Source: Acholoe squamosa (taxonomy: Eukaryota > Annelida > Polychaeta > Phyllodocida > Polynoidae). Taken from it: DNA of 64,000 bases. The notes below the pieces were generated by a model that worked only from the letters and a program-made list of their open reading frames with translations, was not told where the DNA came from and ran no database searches. The DNA is taken from positions 9,767,141 through 9,831,140 of the forward strand of contig OX439044.1 in assembly GCA_949317995.1 (NCBI GenBank), in the 5' to 3' direction. Every line of letters starts with the position of its first letter. Positions within the stretch are counted from its first letter, which is position 1. Positions 40,068 to 50,450 of the stretch are shown piece after piece. The translations under genes and the position numbers were made by a program.

Positions 40068-42911
40068 TCAGGAGTGCCAGAGGTGCTGATACCTTGGCTT
40101 TTCGATGGTCGGGCAGCTAGATTGCCACGTCGAGCCGCCCGCCTCAGTTTTCCGTCGCGTCAGGTGGTAGACCTTTAATCGGCTCGGGGCAAGTTCGTGC
40201 GAAATGCCCCTGCTTCTTGCAGTTCCAACACTTGGCGTCGGATGGATGGGTACTCGGCTTCCCGAGCTAGTACCAGGGACATCCCCTCCCTCGATAACCC
40301 TGAGTAAATTCTTCAATTGACTCAGCGAGAAGGTCTGCTCCTGTACCTTTGGTTTGGAGGCCTTGTTTGGTGTTTTCGATTTACCAGCGGATTTCTGACC
40401 TTTCTTAGTCTTACTCCCCGCCCCGGGCTTCGAGTATGAGGACACTTCCCCCTGTCCCTCCTCGACCAAAGCGGCGTCGGCCAGCGCCGACAAGGCATTT
40501 GTCGAGGTAGGATTCACCAACTTCGGCAGGAGTTGTCGTTTCCGCAACAACTCGTCTGTCAAGTCCATGAGATCCTTTAGGGACATGTAAGTGCGCCACT
40601 CCCGAAGAACGTCTTGTTGTAAATCAACGTCATACAATCCTCCTATGAACAACTGGTTGACTTTGGTTATGAGCCATTCAACCGAGAAGTCCACACCTGG
40701 ATAGGCATCGCCGGCAAGACGTCTCAAAGCAAAGCCATAGGCTCTAATGCTTTCGTTCTTGCCTTGGCGTCTCTTCTCCATTGTAACAATGGGGTCCTGA
40801 AGGCTAGAAGTCATGGCTTCCGTTACCATGTCGACCAGTCCCTCCAGAGTCCCATCTCCATGCTCCTCCCATAGCCACACAGTATCAGCTGCAGGGCCAT
40901 TCTGGAGTAACATGAGGAGTTGAGCTAATGCCATACTCGAGGTCCATACATTTACTCGACGGACGTGATTGAATCCGTGGTACCAACGGAGCCAATCGTC
41001 CTTCCATGTAAATGGAGGGCACTCGACTGACCTAGTTCGGGCTGGTTCATGCCCGATAGAGGTGTTTTCAAACATTCTGCTTGATCTCCTGACCTGATCG
41101 AGAGCGAATGTTGTGCCTCTTCTAGGTATTTGATGGTCCATCCCCATGTTTCTCATAGTCGTGTCTGCACGACTGTGGTTCATCCCCCAGGGATTACCCG
41201 AATCGGCATCACTCAAGCGCGAAGCCTCGAATCTGATATCCCTATATTTGGGCGGATCAACATGTTGTTGGGTCGTGGTAGGGGTCGAGAACTGTCCGAT
41301 CACTCCACTTAGACCATCGGTGCGTGGCATCGAAGGAACAGGTAGGGTCCGACGCGACCTCGAATCAATTTTCGAGATGTCGTCGATTGCCCCCACCATT
41401 CTATCTATCTCTGCCTGCTGTTTTGAACGTTCCGCCTGCCTTAATTCCGATACTAGGAATTCCAGGCGGGTATGTTCAGGCTTCGAGAGATCTCGTTGCT
41501 CGCTGATGGCAAAGAGTTGCTTGACCTCCTTCATGGCACGGTCGAGCCACCCTCTGTAGTCAGGGTTTTCGACTAGATCCCCTTGAGTAGCAACCATAGT
41601 AGCGCTGCATTCACTACTTTGTTGCTTATCTCGAAGTCTAGCGGTACGCAATTTCGATTCCGTCTGCTCCTTCAGACGTTCTTCGAGTGCGAGTTCATCT
41701 CGAACTTCTTTATTCACCCTGGCTTCGTCAGCCTTCCTGCGAGACAATATCTCTCGTCGGAGCTCATCGATTTCATCACGCATGGCTCCCAGAGTATCCG
41801 AATCCTTCTGATCTTTCAGTGACTGGGCTACTAGGGATTCAGACTTCAAGGAATTAAGCTCGGCCTCGTGCCTCGCTTTCTGTTCCATTAGGACCTGATA
41901 TTCCGCCATTTTGTTTGCGTGTTCGATTCGTTCCTCACAGCGACGACGCATTTCTGCCTCGTCCCTGGCTCGAGCATCCTCGTCAGCTTGCATCTGACAG
42001 AGTAACGACTCCCGTTCCTGACGTAGCTGGCTCACCTGCTTTTCATAAGCCGTTAGGTGCTCAGCTACTTCTTCAGTATGCTCGGCTGATTGTTGGTTCA
42101 ACTCATGCCGCAACTCTTGCAGTTGTTCCTCCAACATAGTCTTTTCTACTTCTTGTAGTTTCAACTTATGTTTAAGGGACGTCTGCTCGTGCTGGGCATC
42201 CGGAAAATCGTTTCGAGCTCTCTCGACACATTCTCGGCGGCTAGTAGCAAGGCGATCGATTTTCGCTTTTAGCGATTGACAATCCACTGCTGTCAACCGA
42301 CTACGCTCGATCTCTGACTTCGTTGCAAGCAAGGACTCCTTTTCGCTAGAGAGCTGCTTGACCTTCTCCTGAAGATCAGTAAGTTCTCTATTCGCGATCT
42401 GAGTCTTGTTCGAAGCCTCTAACGCCTGCTGCCTAAGCTGTTCCAATTTCAGCTCTATTTCTGTACTCTTCTCCTGAGCTTTCGTGGTGTTACTCGCGAG
42501 AGCCTCCAACTGCTGGCGACCCTGGCGCAGCTGGCGTTGCTGCTCTTGTAGCAACTCCTCGTTGAGTCCCCTGCCACTGTCAATACTTCCTTGTATCGAC
42601 ATGGGCGAGGGACCCTCGAAGGACCAACTGCCAAGGCCCATTGGAGTTCCCACGGGCGAGGCTGATTTTTCTACATAGGACAAACTCTGTGTCCTCAAGA
42701 AGTTCTCAGCCGCCGGAGAGAGTTGAGTCGATACTCGCCAATTGAGTAGTCGGCTCCTTTGATACAGGCCCAACGGGTCAGACGATGGACCTAATATCAG
42801 GGTGTGGTTCAAACCACCACCAATTAGTGGATCATTCCTATCCACTAACGAGCCTGTAGTCACTTGATGTTGGTGATTGGGGTCATCACCTTCATCCAAG
42901 TGACCCTGCAT
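40068..42911 (-). CDS. gag: Gag of element A (coiled-coil rich, zinc knuckle frameshifted)
   Basis: 947 codons from the ATG at 42911, 47 nt after the primer binding site. Residues about 120-480 are Gln/Glu/Lys-rich with heptad patterns, predicted coiled coil, unusually long for Gag. Residues about 634-790 resemble the Retrotrans_gag capsid region (W..W..., MTSSLQDP, ESIRAYGFALRRL). A CCHC knuckle (C-W-N-C, then H, then C) is encoded at about 40189-40230 but in another frame, so a one-base change just upstream (near 40265) has disrupted the C-terminus; the last ~65 residues of the open frame are then not native. Confidence 0.8.
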   Translation of the reverse strand: MQGHLDEGDDPNHQHQVTTGSLVDRNDPLIGGGLNHTLILGPSSDPLGLYQRSRLLNWRVSTQLSPAAENFLRTQSLSYVEKSASPVGTPMGLGSWSFEGPSPMSIQGSIDSGRGLNEELLQEQQRQLRQGRQQLEALASNTTKAQEKSTEIELKLEQLRQQALEASNKTQIANRELTDLQEKVKQLSSEKESLLATKSEIERSRLTAVDCQSLKAKIDRLATSRRECVERARNDFPDAQHEQTSLKHKLKLQEVEKTMLEEQLQELRHELNQQSAEHTEEVAEHLTAYEKQVSQLRQERESLLCQMQADEDARARDEAEMRRRCEERIEHANKMAEYQVLMEQKARHEAELNSLKSESLVAQSLKDQKDSDTLGAMRDEIDELRREILSRRKADEARVNKEVRDELALEERLKEQTESKLRTARLRDKQQSSECSATMVATQGDLVENPDYRGWLDRAMKEVKQLFAISEQRDLSKPEHTRLEFLVSELRQAERSKQQAEIDRMVGAIDDISKIDSRSRRTLPVPSMPRTDGLSGVIGQFSTPTTTQQHVDPPKYRDIRFEASRLSDADSGNPWGMNHSRADTTMRNMGMDHQIPRRGTTFALDQVRRSSRMFENTSIGHEPARTRSVECPPFTWKDDWLRWYHGFNHVRRVNVWTSSMALAQLLMLLQNGPAADTVWLWEEHGDGTLEGLVDMVTEAMTSSLQDPIVTMEKRRQGKNESIRAYGFALRRLAGDAYPGVDFSVEWLITKVNQLFIGGLYDVDLQQDVLREWRTYMSLKDLMDLTDELLRKRQLLPKLVNPTSTNALSALADAALVEEGQGEVSSYSKPGAGSKTKKGQKSAGKSKTPNKASKPKVQEQTFSLSQLKNLLRVIEGGDVPGTSSGSRVPIHPTPSVGTARSRGISHELAPSRLKVYHLTRRKTEAGGSTWQSSCPTIEKPRYQHLWHS

Positions 42912-42957
42912 GTCGAACTTAAGCTCGCAGTACCTATGCGGACTAAAGTTAACAACT

Positions 42958-42970
42958 GGTCACGGCACCA
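42958..42970 (-). promoter_or_regulatory. Primer binding site of element A (tRNA-His type)
   Basis: The minus strand reads TGGTGCCGTGACC one base after the 5' LTR. Its first 12 bases are complementary to the 3' end of animal tRNA-His (GTCACGGCA plus CCA), recalled from known tRNA sequences. The position and orientation fit a minus-strand element. Confidence 0.75.
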
Positions 42971-42971
42971 G

Positions 42972-43442
42972 TGTAGCGTTCTACCCCTCGATGTTTAATC
43001 GAATCTTTTGATAAACAACGAAGAACAACTATTCAGGTTCCAGTTAAAACTTTATTGTCTAATAACACATAGGCATCAGCCGTTCTCGATCACAGTTACA
43101 GGTGGCAGAGTTTGAACTCTATAACAGGTTCGACACTAGGCCTTCTAGTGTCTACAGTTGATATTCCACATGCACCTCCTCTGTGCAGCAGCACAGAGGA
43201 GTACTAGGATATGGTAGCCGGGCAGCCGCCAACCATCGCTCACGATGGTCAGTCGGGGCTGGACTGACCCTGAGGAAGGCCGTACAACGGCCTTATATAC
43301 GCCGGAGTCGAGGGCCACGTGACCAAGTGGTGACGTGGCGCTGGATTCCAGCGCCCCCAGGCGTCGGGTAATAGAGGTGCTCTCGATGTCGCCCACGAGG
43401 ACCACGAATGTACCTCGAAGATGACGCGGGACCACCACACCA
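42972..43442 (-). repeat. 5' LTR of element A
   Basis: It matches 6032-6502, with a TATA box at 43291-43300 and AATAAA at 43051-43056. It is followed outward by D's last three bases (CTT) and the ATGA duplication at 43446-43449. Confidence 0.95.
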
Positions 43443-43445
43443 CTT

Positions 43446-44000
43446 ATGAGTATCATATTGTCCTAAATTTAGAATAAAGTTCCAAGTTCAAAATAACATT
43501 CCGAATTTTACTGTGTGTTCTGTAAAAGCATTTAGCAAAATATTTTCATCATTCTTGCACTATCCTTGGTTACACAGCAACATCCCATTATATTTAACAT
43601 ACCTCGCTATTCTTGCTGTTTGATACTTGAAGTGGATGAATTGCTCACATTCCACTCACATCACATCATCTATATTACAATCTGGAGGTTATTTCATTAG
43701 AGTCTGATGCCGTACCCTCAATTATGTTGGTGCTATCTTCAGGTAGCATAAAGCAGTTCTGGCACTAAATTACCAAAATCATATTAATGCTTGTTTTCTA
43801 AGTGCATGGGCATTAGTTTATACCCTGCACGACTGAAAATAATCCATTTAGATTTACCAACATGAGTATTATTTTGTTCTAAATTTAGAATAAAATTCCA
43901 AGTTCAAAATAAGATTTCAAATTTTACTCTGTGTGTTCTGTGAAAACATTTGGCAAAATATTTTCATCATTTTCGCATTATCTTTGGTTGCACAGTAAAA
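43446..44000. repeat. Host ~413-bp tandem repeat (right part of the insertion site and next copy)
   Basis: 43446 onward (ATGAGTATCATATTGTCC) matches 43859 onward (ATGAGTATTATTTTGTTC), and 43775-43862 matches 640-751. Together these reconstruct a tandem repeat into one copy of which element D inserted. Confidence 0.75.
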
Positions 44001-44164
44001 ACCTATTATCAGAGCCTTGTCTAATTAAGGGCAGATCCAATGGTCACATGTGTTGAGCGAACACCTAAATTTAGACCTTTTCTGGTATCCGAGGCCTCTG
44101 TACCAAAGCAGCGCTGTGAACAGTTACTTACTGCCATGGCGGGCTTCCCTAGCCCACTTAAATA

Positions 44165-44335
44165 AAAGGGTCTGTTTCTGCTCTTTTCTATCCTCCCGGA
44201 CGTGTGTGGTGCACATATGCGCAGGCACCGACACATTCCCCTGTGAAATTGTGTAATATAGTTCTCATCATGAATATGACCTTAGATGTTGAAATGGCGT
44301 TAAACATCTATTACTCACTCACTTACTGCCATGGC
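44165..44335 (+). repeat. Short interspersed repeat with TCAC tail
   Basis: It matches the reverse complement of 63813-64000 over about 150 bp, ending in GGCGTTAAACATCTATTACT followed by CACTCAC units. Repeats of this form are common in mollusc genomes. It could be a SINE or a MITE; I see no clear A and B boxes. Confidence 0.6.
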
Positions 44336-45535
44336 AGCTACCGTTAGTTTCATCTCCCATCTAAGGAGGTAAATATGTCTCACCAGCAACAGCTACCTGC
44401 CATGATTGAACATGATAGAAGTGGGCTAAACAAGAACCTAGATAAGAAACTTTAAGCTCTAATCCACCTAGACAAAACAACAATTGTGTGTTCTATGTGT
44501 TTTCTTTGGTTAGCAGCTATTTGGTTAGTCCATGGTTAGTCACTACCCAGCACCGAACTATGCCTTTAGACTGTTAGACTCCTGCCTGTCCTATGCCTGT
44601 CCCTGCTTAATGATGTGTCCCCACAGGTCCCAAAGGAGATGCTTCAGTCACATGCCTCTAGAGATTTCTAATAGATACAAGAAGAATGATGATATTGATA
44701 TACAACTATAACTACTACAGACCTATTCAATGGAGACCAACAGGCTGTTATATATCTATCTCTTCTAGAATAACACCCTAAAAAACGTGTTGTTGAAATG
44801 ATCAATAATTTCAACATTTCTCAGTTCCAATGACGATTCCTCGAGTCAGAACAACATTTTCTCTTTTTTTCATATCAGACCTAGAGGAGTGAAAGTGACA
44901 CATGACGCCCACAATAGGATTGATTGCCTTGACTCTTTGTGCAATTAGTGTCAATGGCCTCTGCCTGCAATCTTCCTGTCCCCTATTTATGTAAGTGTTT
45001 TACAGGCCTTAGTTATGTATGAGGGAGACTGAGAGAGGTCCTGTGTCTCAATAGCTAAAAGCACCGCCAATAAACACTGTATAAAATACCATCGCAATAA
45101 CAATGGTTTCCATGTAACTTTGGAACGAAGTTCTCATGGTTATTTTCAAGGGGATTTTTATAAAACAATGTCATAATGGACTGTTTTCTGGTGCTTTATG
45201 TAGAAACAGGTGTGTAGTAAAGGGGGGGCAGGGGGGCCTGGGCCCCCTCAATCATAAAGGAGGGGGGGCTGAGTATGTCTGGGCCCACAGACATACTCAG
45301 GGCATATTCATGATAAATTAGACTAGAAGCTAAAAGATTTGCTTCCCACGCCTCTGAGAAATAACTTCACTTTACAGCATCACAAATATGAAAGTTCACA
45401 GGTTTTTTTTTTATTTTTGAGCATGTTTGGTAGATTTTAATAGTAATTTCTTAGAGGCTCTTAGTGATGGTGATTAAAAAAAGAAAAATGTTACACTCCA
45501 AGGACCACATAGCGTTTTAATAGTTTAATGCATTG
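44336..45535. other. Gene-free stretch with G-rich repeat relic
   Basis: No gene is seen. At 45220-45300 a run of G/C-rich sequence ends in a 13-bp-arm hairpin (CTGAGTATGTCTG, 45269-45281, with its complement at 45288-45300). It looks like an internally deleted relative of the MITE that follows. Confidence 0.5.
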
Positions 45536-45877
45536 CAGAGGCGTAGGAACCAAATCTTGATTGGGGGGGCCCAGGGCCAAGCCCAGGGGGGCCCTGTCAC
45601 ACCAAGCGTATTTCATCGGATAGAGTGGGCTGACACTTATTCATGAGTACATAAGATATATGTATTAAAATATCTTTGATGACTTTTGCCTGTGATTTAA
45701 AGCCCAGGGCCCCCTTTTTCCATTGTGCTACCATATTTGTGAAAAATTTGGGGAAATCTTTGCATTTTATCATGGGTCTTGACAAATATTGGGGGGGCCC
45801 AGACATATTCAGGCCCCACCTCCTCTGGGATTGGGGGGGCCCGGGCCCCCCTGGCCCCCCCTTTTCCTACGCCCCTG
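45536..45877. mobile_element. hAT-like MITE, 342 bp
   Basis: The ends are CAGAGGCGTAGGAA and TTCCTACGCCCCTG, inverted with one mismatch, followed inward by G- or C-rich segments. CATTG flanks it on both sides (45531-45535 and 45878-45882). The CAGRGGCGTAG terminus is typical of hAT elements, although hAT normally duplicates 8 bp. There is no coding capacity; short frames inside are repeat-derived. Confidence 0.6.
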
Positions 45878-45882
45878 CATTG

Positions 45883-47336
45883 GGCTTGATACATCCCAAA
45901 GGGTCGATGTGATGCTCTGATACAGTGCTGCTCACTGAGTAGACTCAACACCTCTAGGGAGATTGATATACCACCTACCAAAATAGTGGACAGGTCAACA
46001 GGGGTTGATAAGGATATCACTTTTGAAATAGCCTTCTCCTTTGAGATGTAAGCGCCAAGGGAAATTATAAATCATGATAAAATTTGGTTAACTTTGTAGT
46101 TTTATTATATAAAACACATATATATGTCTGTCTACACCTTCTATAACAGGCTTTAGTTTTATGCTATAATTATTTAATTAGTAAATCATTATTTCCATTA
46201 AGTTGAAATATGAGAGACTGGGATATTTTTTCTGATGATTCATTCTAGCTACACATTCCTGCATGAAGCAGAATTTAATACAAAAGTACACTCTCAGAAC
46301 AGGAGCGTGTTGCTCCTATAGTAAAAGGAAGAGCTGGCTAAAATGCCCTTGTTTCCAGTCCTTTCTTTTCATGTAGCTATAACTTGTCCCTTTTGTTGCT
46401 CACAAGTGGTCATTCAAGTACGGTGCTAAAAAAGGGGGATTTGAGTAGGTACCTAGTTGGGAGAAGTCAGTCAGTATAATAAACTATAGAGCGTGTGACA
46501 TGAGTAGGTACCTGGTAGTGCAGCTCTCTCTATTTTAAAAGGCAGGTGACTTTTCAGACTGATGTGGTGAGTGCAAGTACTTTGGTGAAGCAGTGCACAA
46601 CTTGTTTAGAAAAGAGGGCACATACTCACAGCTCTTTTTACAATAGGAGCAACACCCTCCAGGTGTTTAGAATCTAAACACATTCCTAAACACAATGTTA
46701 TCCCACTTTTTGGAACGCGTTTAGACCCTAAACATGTTTAGAATCATAGGTGTTTAGACAGAAGTGTTTAGAAAAAGCTAGTGTTTAGGTTCTGATGTGT
46801 TTATATTATCATTGTGTTTAGACATGATGTGTTTAGGTGTTTTGCTTTTATTCAGGGCTGGGGGGAAACATCACTTAAAAGTAATCTAATATAGTATTTC
46901 ATCCTCTAGAAGGTAGATGGTAATCCATTGTAGTTGGTGATTCTGTGGGTGGGGATTCATCTCACCAAAGGAACCTGAAAAGAGAAAAAACATTTAGTTT
47001 CAAGTTGTGATGGAGTTGACTGTATGAAATGAGAACAAAGTTAATTCTATATTAATATAATTGGTTGATACTGAGAAGTCATCTAGTATATATATGAGAA
47101 AGCAATTTCAGTTACTTATTGGCTTAGGAGGTTTCCAAATAGAATTATAAGAGAAGTTGAAGTTTTAACACTGTTTATTGGCTAGAGAAAGCACTACATG
47201 TGTAGTTGTTACATTCAATCGCCGAATACAATATATCATATAATCATAGTACAGGGTGTAGTTTTAATGTAACAAGTGGTTTCCATGAACTATCGTGCAC
47301 AATGTTTCTCCTATTCCATATATTTCTCATTATAAT
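45883..47336. other. Gene-free AT-rich stretch with a TGTTTAG-rich cluster
   Basis: No gene is seen. Between about 46655 and 46860 there are around ten GTGTTTAG or CTAAACAC motifs in both orientations. A similar cluster lies at 50685-50825, on the far side of the LINE relics. Confidence 0.5.
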
Positions 47337-48365
47337 TCACAATCTGCTCATTGTTGTTAATATTTCTCCTTTTAAGCTCGATTTAAAGACACCTATATTA
47401 GGTTTTAATTGTATTTCTGATGGTAATATATCCCATAATTGGTTCCCACGGTACAATGGACTATTTCTATAAATTTCTCTCTTGGGTCTACTCACAATGA
47501 GTTTCTTCTTATTATTTCCTCTTAATTCTCTGGTGGGAACCATAACATTATCTTCATTTCGAGCATACCTGTACATATAACATGCTAAGGATTTTTTACG
47601 CCTGATACTGAGCGTTTCCACTCTACATCTCATCAAAAGATCAGGTATATGTATATCTTGGGCATTCTTTATCCTCATACATGCTCTTAGACAATGGTTT
47701 TGTATTACATCTATGTGGTCTACAATAGTTTCAGGTCCAGATTCGTGCACAAAGCTACAGTATTCTAGTATAGGTACAATCATTTGTTTATATATCTTTA
47801 AAGAACTTTCAATATCAAGATATTTTACAATGTTTCTTAGTTGTTTTAACTTTGCCGTACCCATTCCATCTATTTTCTTACAGTGCTGTTTGAAATTTAA
47901 GTCTTTGTCTATTATAATACCTAGGTAGTTGAATTTATCCACATTTGCTATTACAGTACCCTGCATGGTAATATTACTTTCATGTTTATATTGTCTTATA
48001 GAACTACACCACATGGTTTTTGTTTTCTTGACATTAACAGTAAGGACATTCAATCTACACCATTTCTCAACTTCATTGACATCCCTTTGCAGCAATGCTG
48101 TCATTATTATAGGGTCTTTTCAATTTATTACCAATGCCACATCATCAGCATAAAGGAAACATTCACAATTTACTACTCTACTAGTAATATTATTGATATA
48201 TATATATTGAACATCAATGTACCCAGTACCGTGCCTTGAGCCACTCCACAATCCACAACCTTTGCACTAGAAGACATTCTGTTAACTCTGGTGATCTGGT
48301 ATCTATTCATTAAAAAACTTTTTAGCCATTTTATACATTCTTCATCACAGTTTATATTTTGGAAT
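47337..48365 (-). pseudogene. Non-LTR retrotransposon fragment (RT, C-terminal half)
   Basis: The open frame 48104-47337 (255 codons) is the RT thumb and C-terminal part of a Jockey/CR1-type LINE, with the phrases YLGIIIDKDL and ILEYCS. Upstream, in other frames to about 48365, are GVAQGTVLG and LYADDVALV, the RT core motifs, separated by frameshifts. Endonuclease and 5' parts are absent. Confidence 0.75.
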
Positions 48366-48659
48366 TTTGTTACCTATTATGTATGTAAAGCTCCTAAGCA
48401 TAGAAAACTCCAGTTCCAGTAGGCCTATTATGACAGTTTCCCCTTCCTGTCTCTGTGGTGGACTGCCTAAGACTGACAGTATATGGGTAGGTGGGGACTA
48501 ACTTTATAGTTTGAAGGTAACTTGATACCAATGTATAGAGATGCCACCATAAGTTAGCCTGTCCCCAATGGAATTAACCACCACATGTCCAAATAAGTGA
48601 CACCCATCACTGTCTCAGAGATTGGTTACCTAGGTTACCACCAAAGCCAAAAAGTGTAG

Positions 48660-50450
48660 ACCTAGTGTGGTAAATGTAGCCTTAGCAAGGGCGAAACAAA
48701 CCCAGAAAAATATAAATAAAAGATTAGACATTAAAAGGAGGACTGTTACTACCAATCTTCTCAATAAATATAAGTACAATCCAAGGAGGTTCTGGAAGGT
48801 TCTGAATAGTGTGTGGAAAGAAAGAAGTAGTACACCTGTTATGTGTTTAAGAGATGATAATGGTAATGTGATAGATACATTGGATACTGCAAATTTTGTT
48901 CATAATTATTATGTACAAATTGGTGCTGATCTTGCACGACAGATTGAAAGTCTTGGCTATATACAAAATGACATAGAAACTGACAGTATTATGAGTTTGA
49001 CTGATACCACCATAAACCACTGTATTAAAGTAGTTAAATCCATAGCTGGACACAAGAGTTTGTGTATCAAAGATATACCTTGTAGTGTTATAAAATGCCT
49101 TCTCCTACATAAGCCTATATTGTTACAGAGTATTGTAAACAAGTCTATCAATACCAGTATATTGCCTGATATTATGAAACTTGGGCAAGTAATACCACTA
49201 CCCAAGGATAGTACTCTAACGGATGTATCAAATTGGAGACCTATAACTATGACTAATGTTTTTTTTTTTCTAAACTGGTTGAGAAAAATATCCACTCACA
49301 AATCTTGAATTATATTGTAGAACATGGTATGGTTAGTAAAAACAATATGGTTTTATACCAGATGGGTCGACTGTTGATGCCACTTTTAAATTAATTCAGT
49401 ATTTAATGGAAGCAAGGAACAGAGGTGAAGTACTTTAGTACTTTTTTTAGACATGAACAATGCGTTTAACACGGTAAATTTGGATATTTTAGTTGTATTG
49501 GTTGTGATAATGGTTGTCTAAATTGGTTGAAAAGCTTCTTGTATGGTAGAAAGCGAACTACAATGGCGAATGGTGTATTATCTGACGAAAAATTGCTGGA
49601 CTATGGAGTAGCACAGGGGACAGTAATGGGTCCAATACTGTTTAATATTTATATAGATGATATAACACGTGTAATAGAAAATTGTGAGTTTTTTCTATAT
49701 GCCGATGATGTTGCTTTAGTGTAAATGGCAAAGATACTGAAATTATGCGATCTCTTATGCAAAGTGATGTTAGTAATATAGACAAATGGTGTAGACAAAA
49801 TATCTTAACAATGAATGTTAAAAAAACTAAAGTCCTTTGGTGTCATTCAAATAGGCAGCATATTGTTAAACATGATATTTTTTTAATAATTGTGCATTAG
49901 GTAGAGTGGAACACCTTAACTATATATCTAGGAGTTGTTATAGACTTTGATTTAAATTTTAAAGCACATTGTAGGAAAGTTGAGTCACAGGGTAAAGCTA
50001 GGCTAAAGCAGTTAAGAAATATTGTGAAATACCTAGATGACAACACTAGCCTTCAGATATACAAAACAATGATTATACCATTATTGGAATACTGTAGTTA
50101 TATCCTAGAGAGTGGTCCTAATACTTTAGTTGATCACCTAGATGCATTACAGAACCACTGCCTAAGAGCACGTAAAAAAAATCAGACATCCACAAGATAT
50201 TCATGTAAATGATTTATTGACGTTGTGCAATGTTGATACATTTATTACACGAAGGAAAAAAGGTACTAGCATGTATGACGAATAAATATGTGAAAGATAA
50301 TGATAACATAGTTGTCCCATCTAGACCTCTATGGGGAAATGACAAGATTAAAATCAAAGTAAGCAGACCGAGTCTTGAGTTATATAGACATAGTCCTCTG
50401 TATAGGGGTAACATTACCTGGGAATCACTACCCGCAAATGAACAATAAAG
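48660..50450 (+). pseudogene. Decayed non-LTR retrotransposon (RT region)
   Basis: An RT-related reading in several broken frames: 48667-49308 (RT N-terminal part with WRPITMTNVF), about 49448 (DMNNAFNTVN, motif A degenerate), 49527-49724 (GVAQGTVMGP, YADDVAL), 50024-50212 and 50230-50448 (C-terminal part). It is homologous to the oppositely oriented fragment at 47337-48365 but clearly diverged, so the two are separate copies of related families. No endonuclease is seen. Confidence 0.75.

Larger units (their letters stand above)
6032..43442 (-). mobile_element. Ty3/Gypsy-like LTR retrotransposon 'A' (interrupted by element B)
   Basis: Two 471-bp direct repeats (6032-6502 and 42972-43442) bound the unit. 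Read on the minus strand the order is 5' LTR, primer binding site, gag (42911-40068), pol (39943-35448, broken), insertion of element B (12805-32783), a large third ORF (about 10074-7095), a polypurine tract and the 3' LTR. The LTRs differ at about six positions (roughly 1.3%), so the copy is not brand new. Gag has a frameshift in its zinc knuckle, and pol has a nonsense codon and a frameshift, so it is probably inactive. No clear target-site duplication for A is seen: the left flank reads ...ATACTAC and the right flank CTTATGA. Confidence 0.9.
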
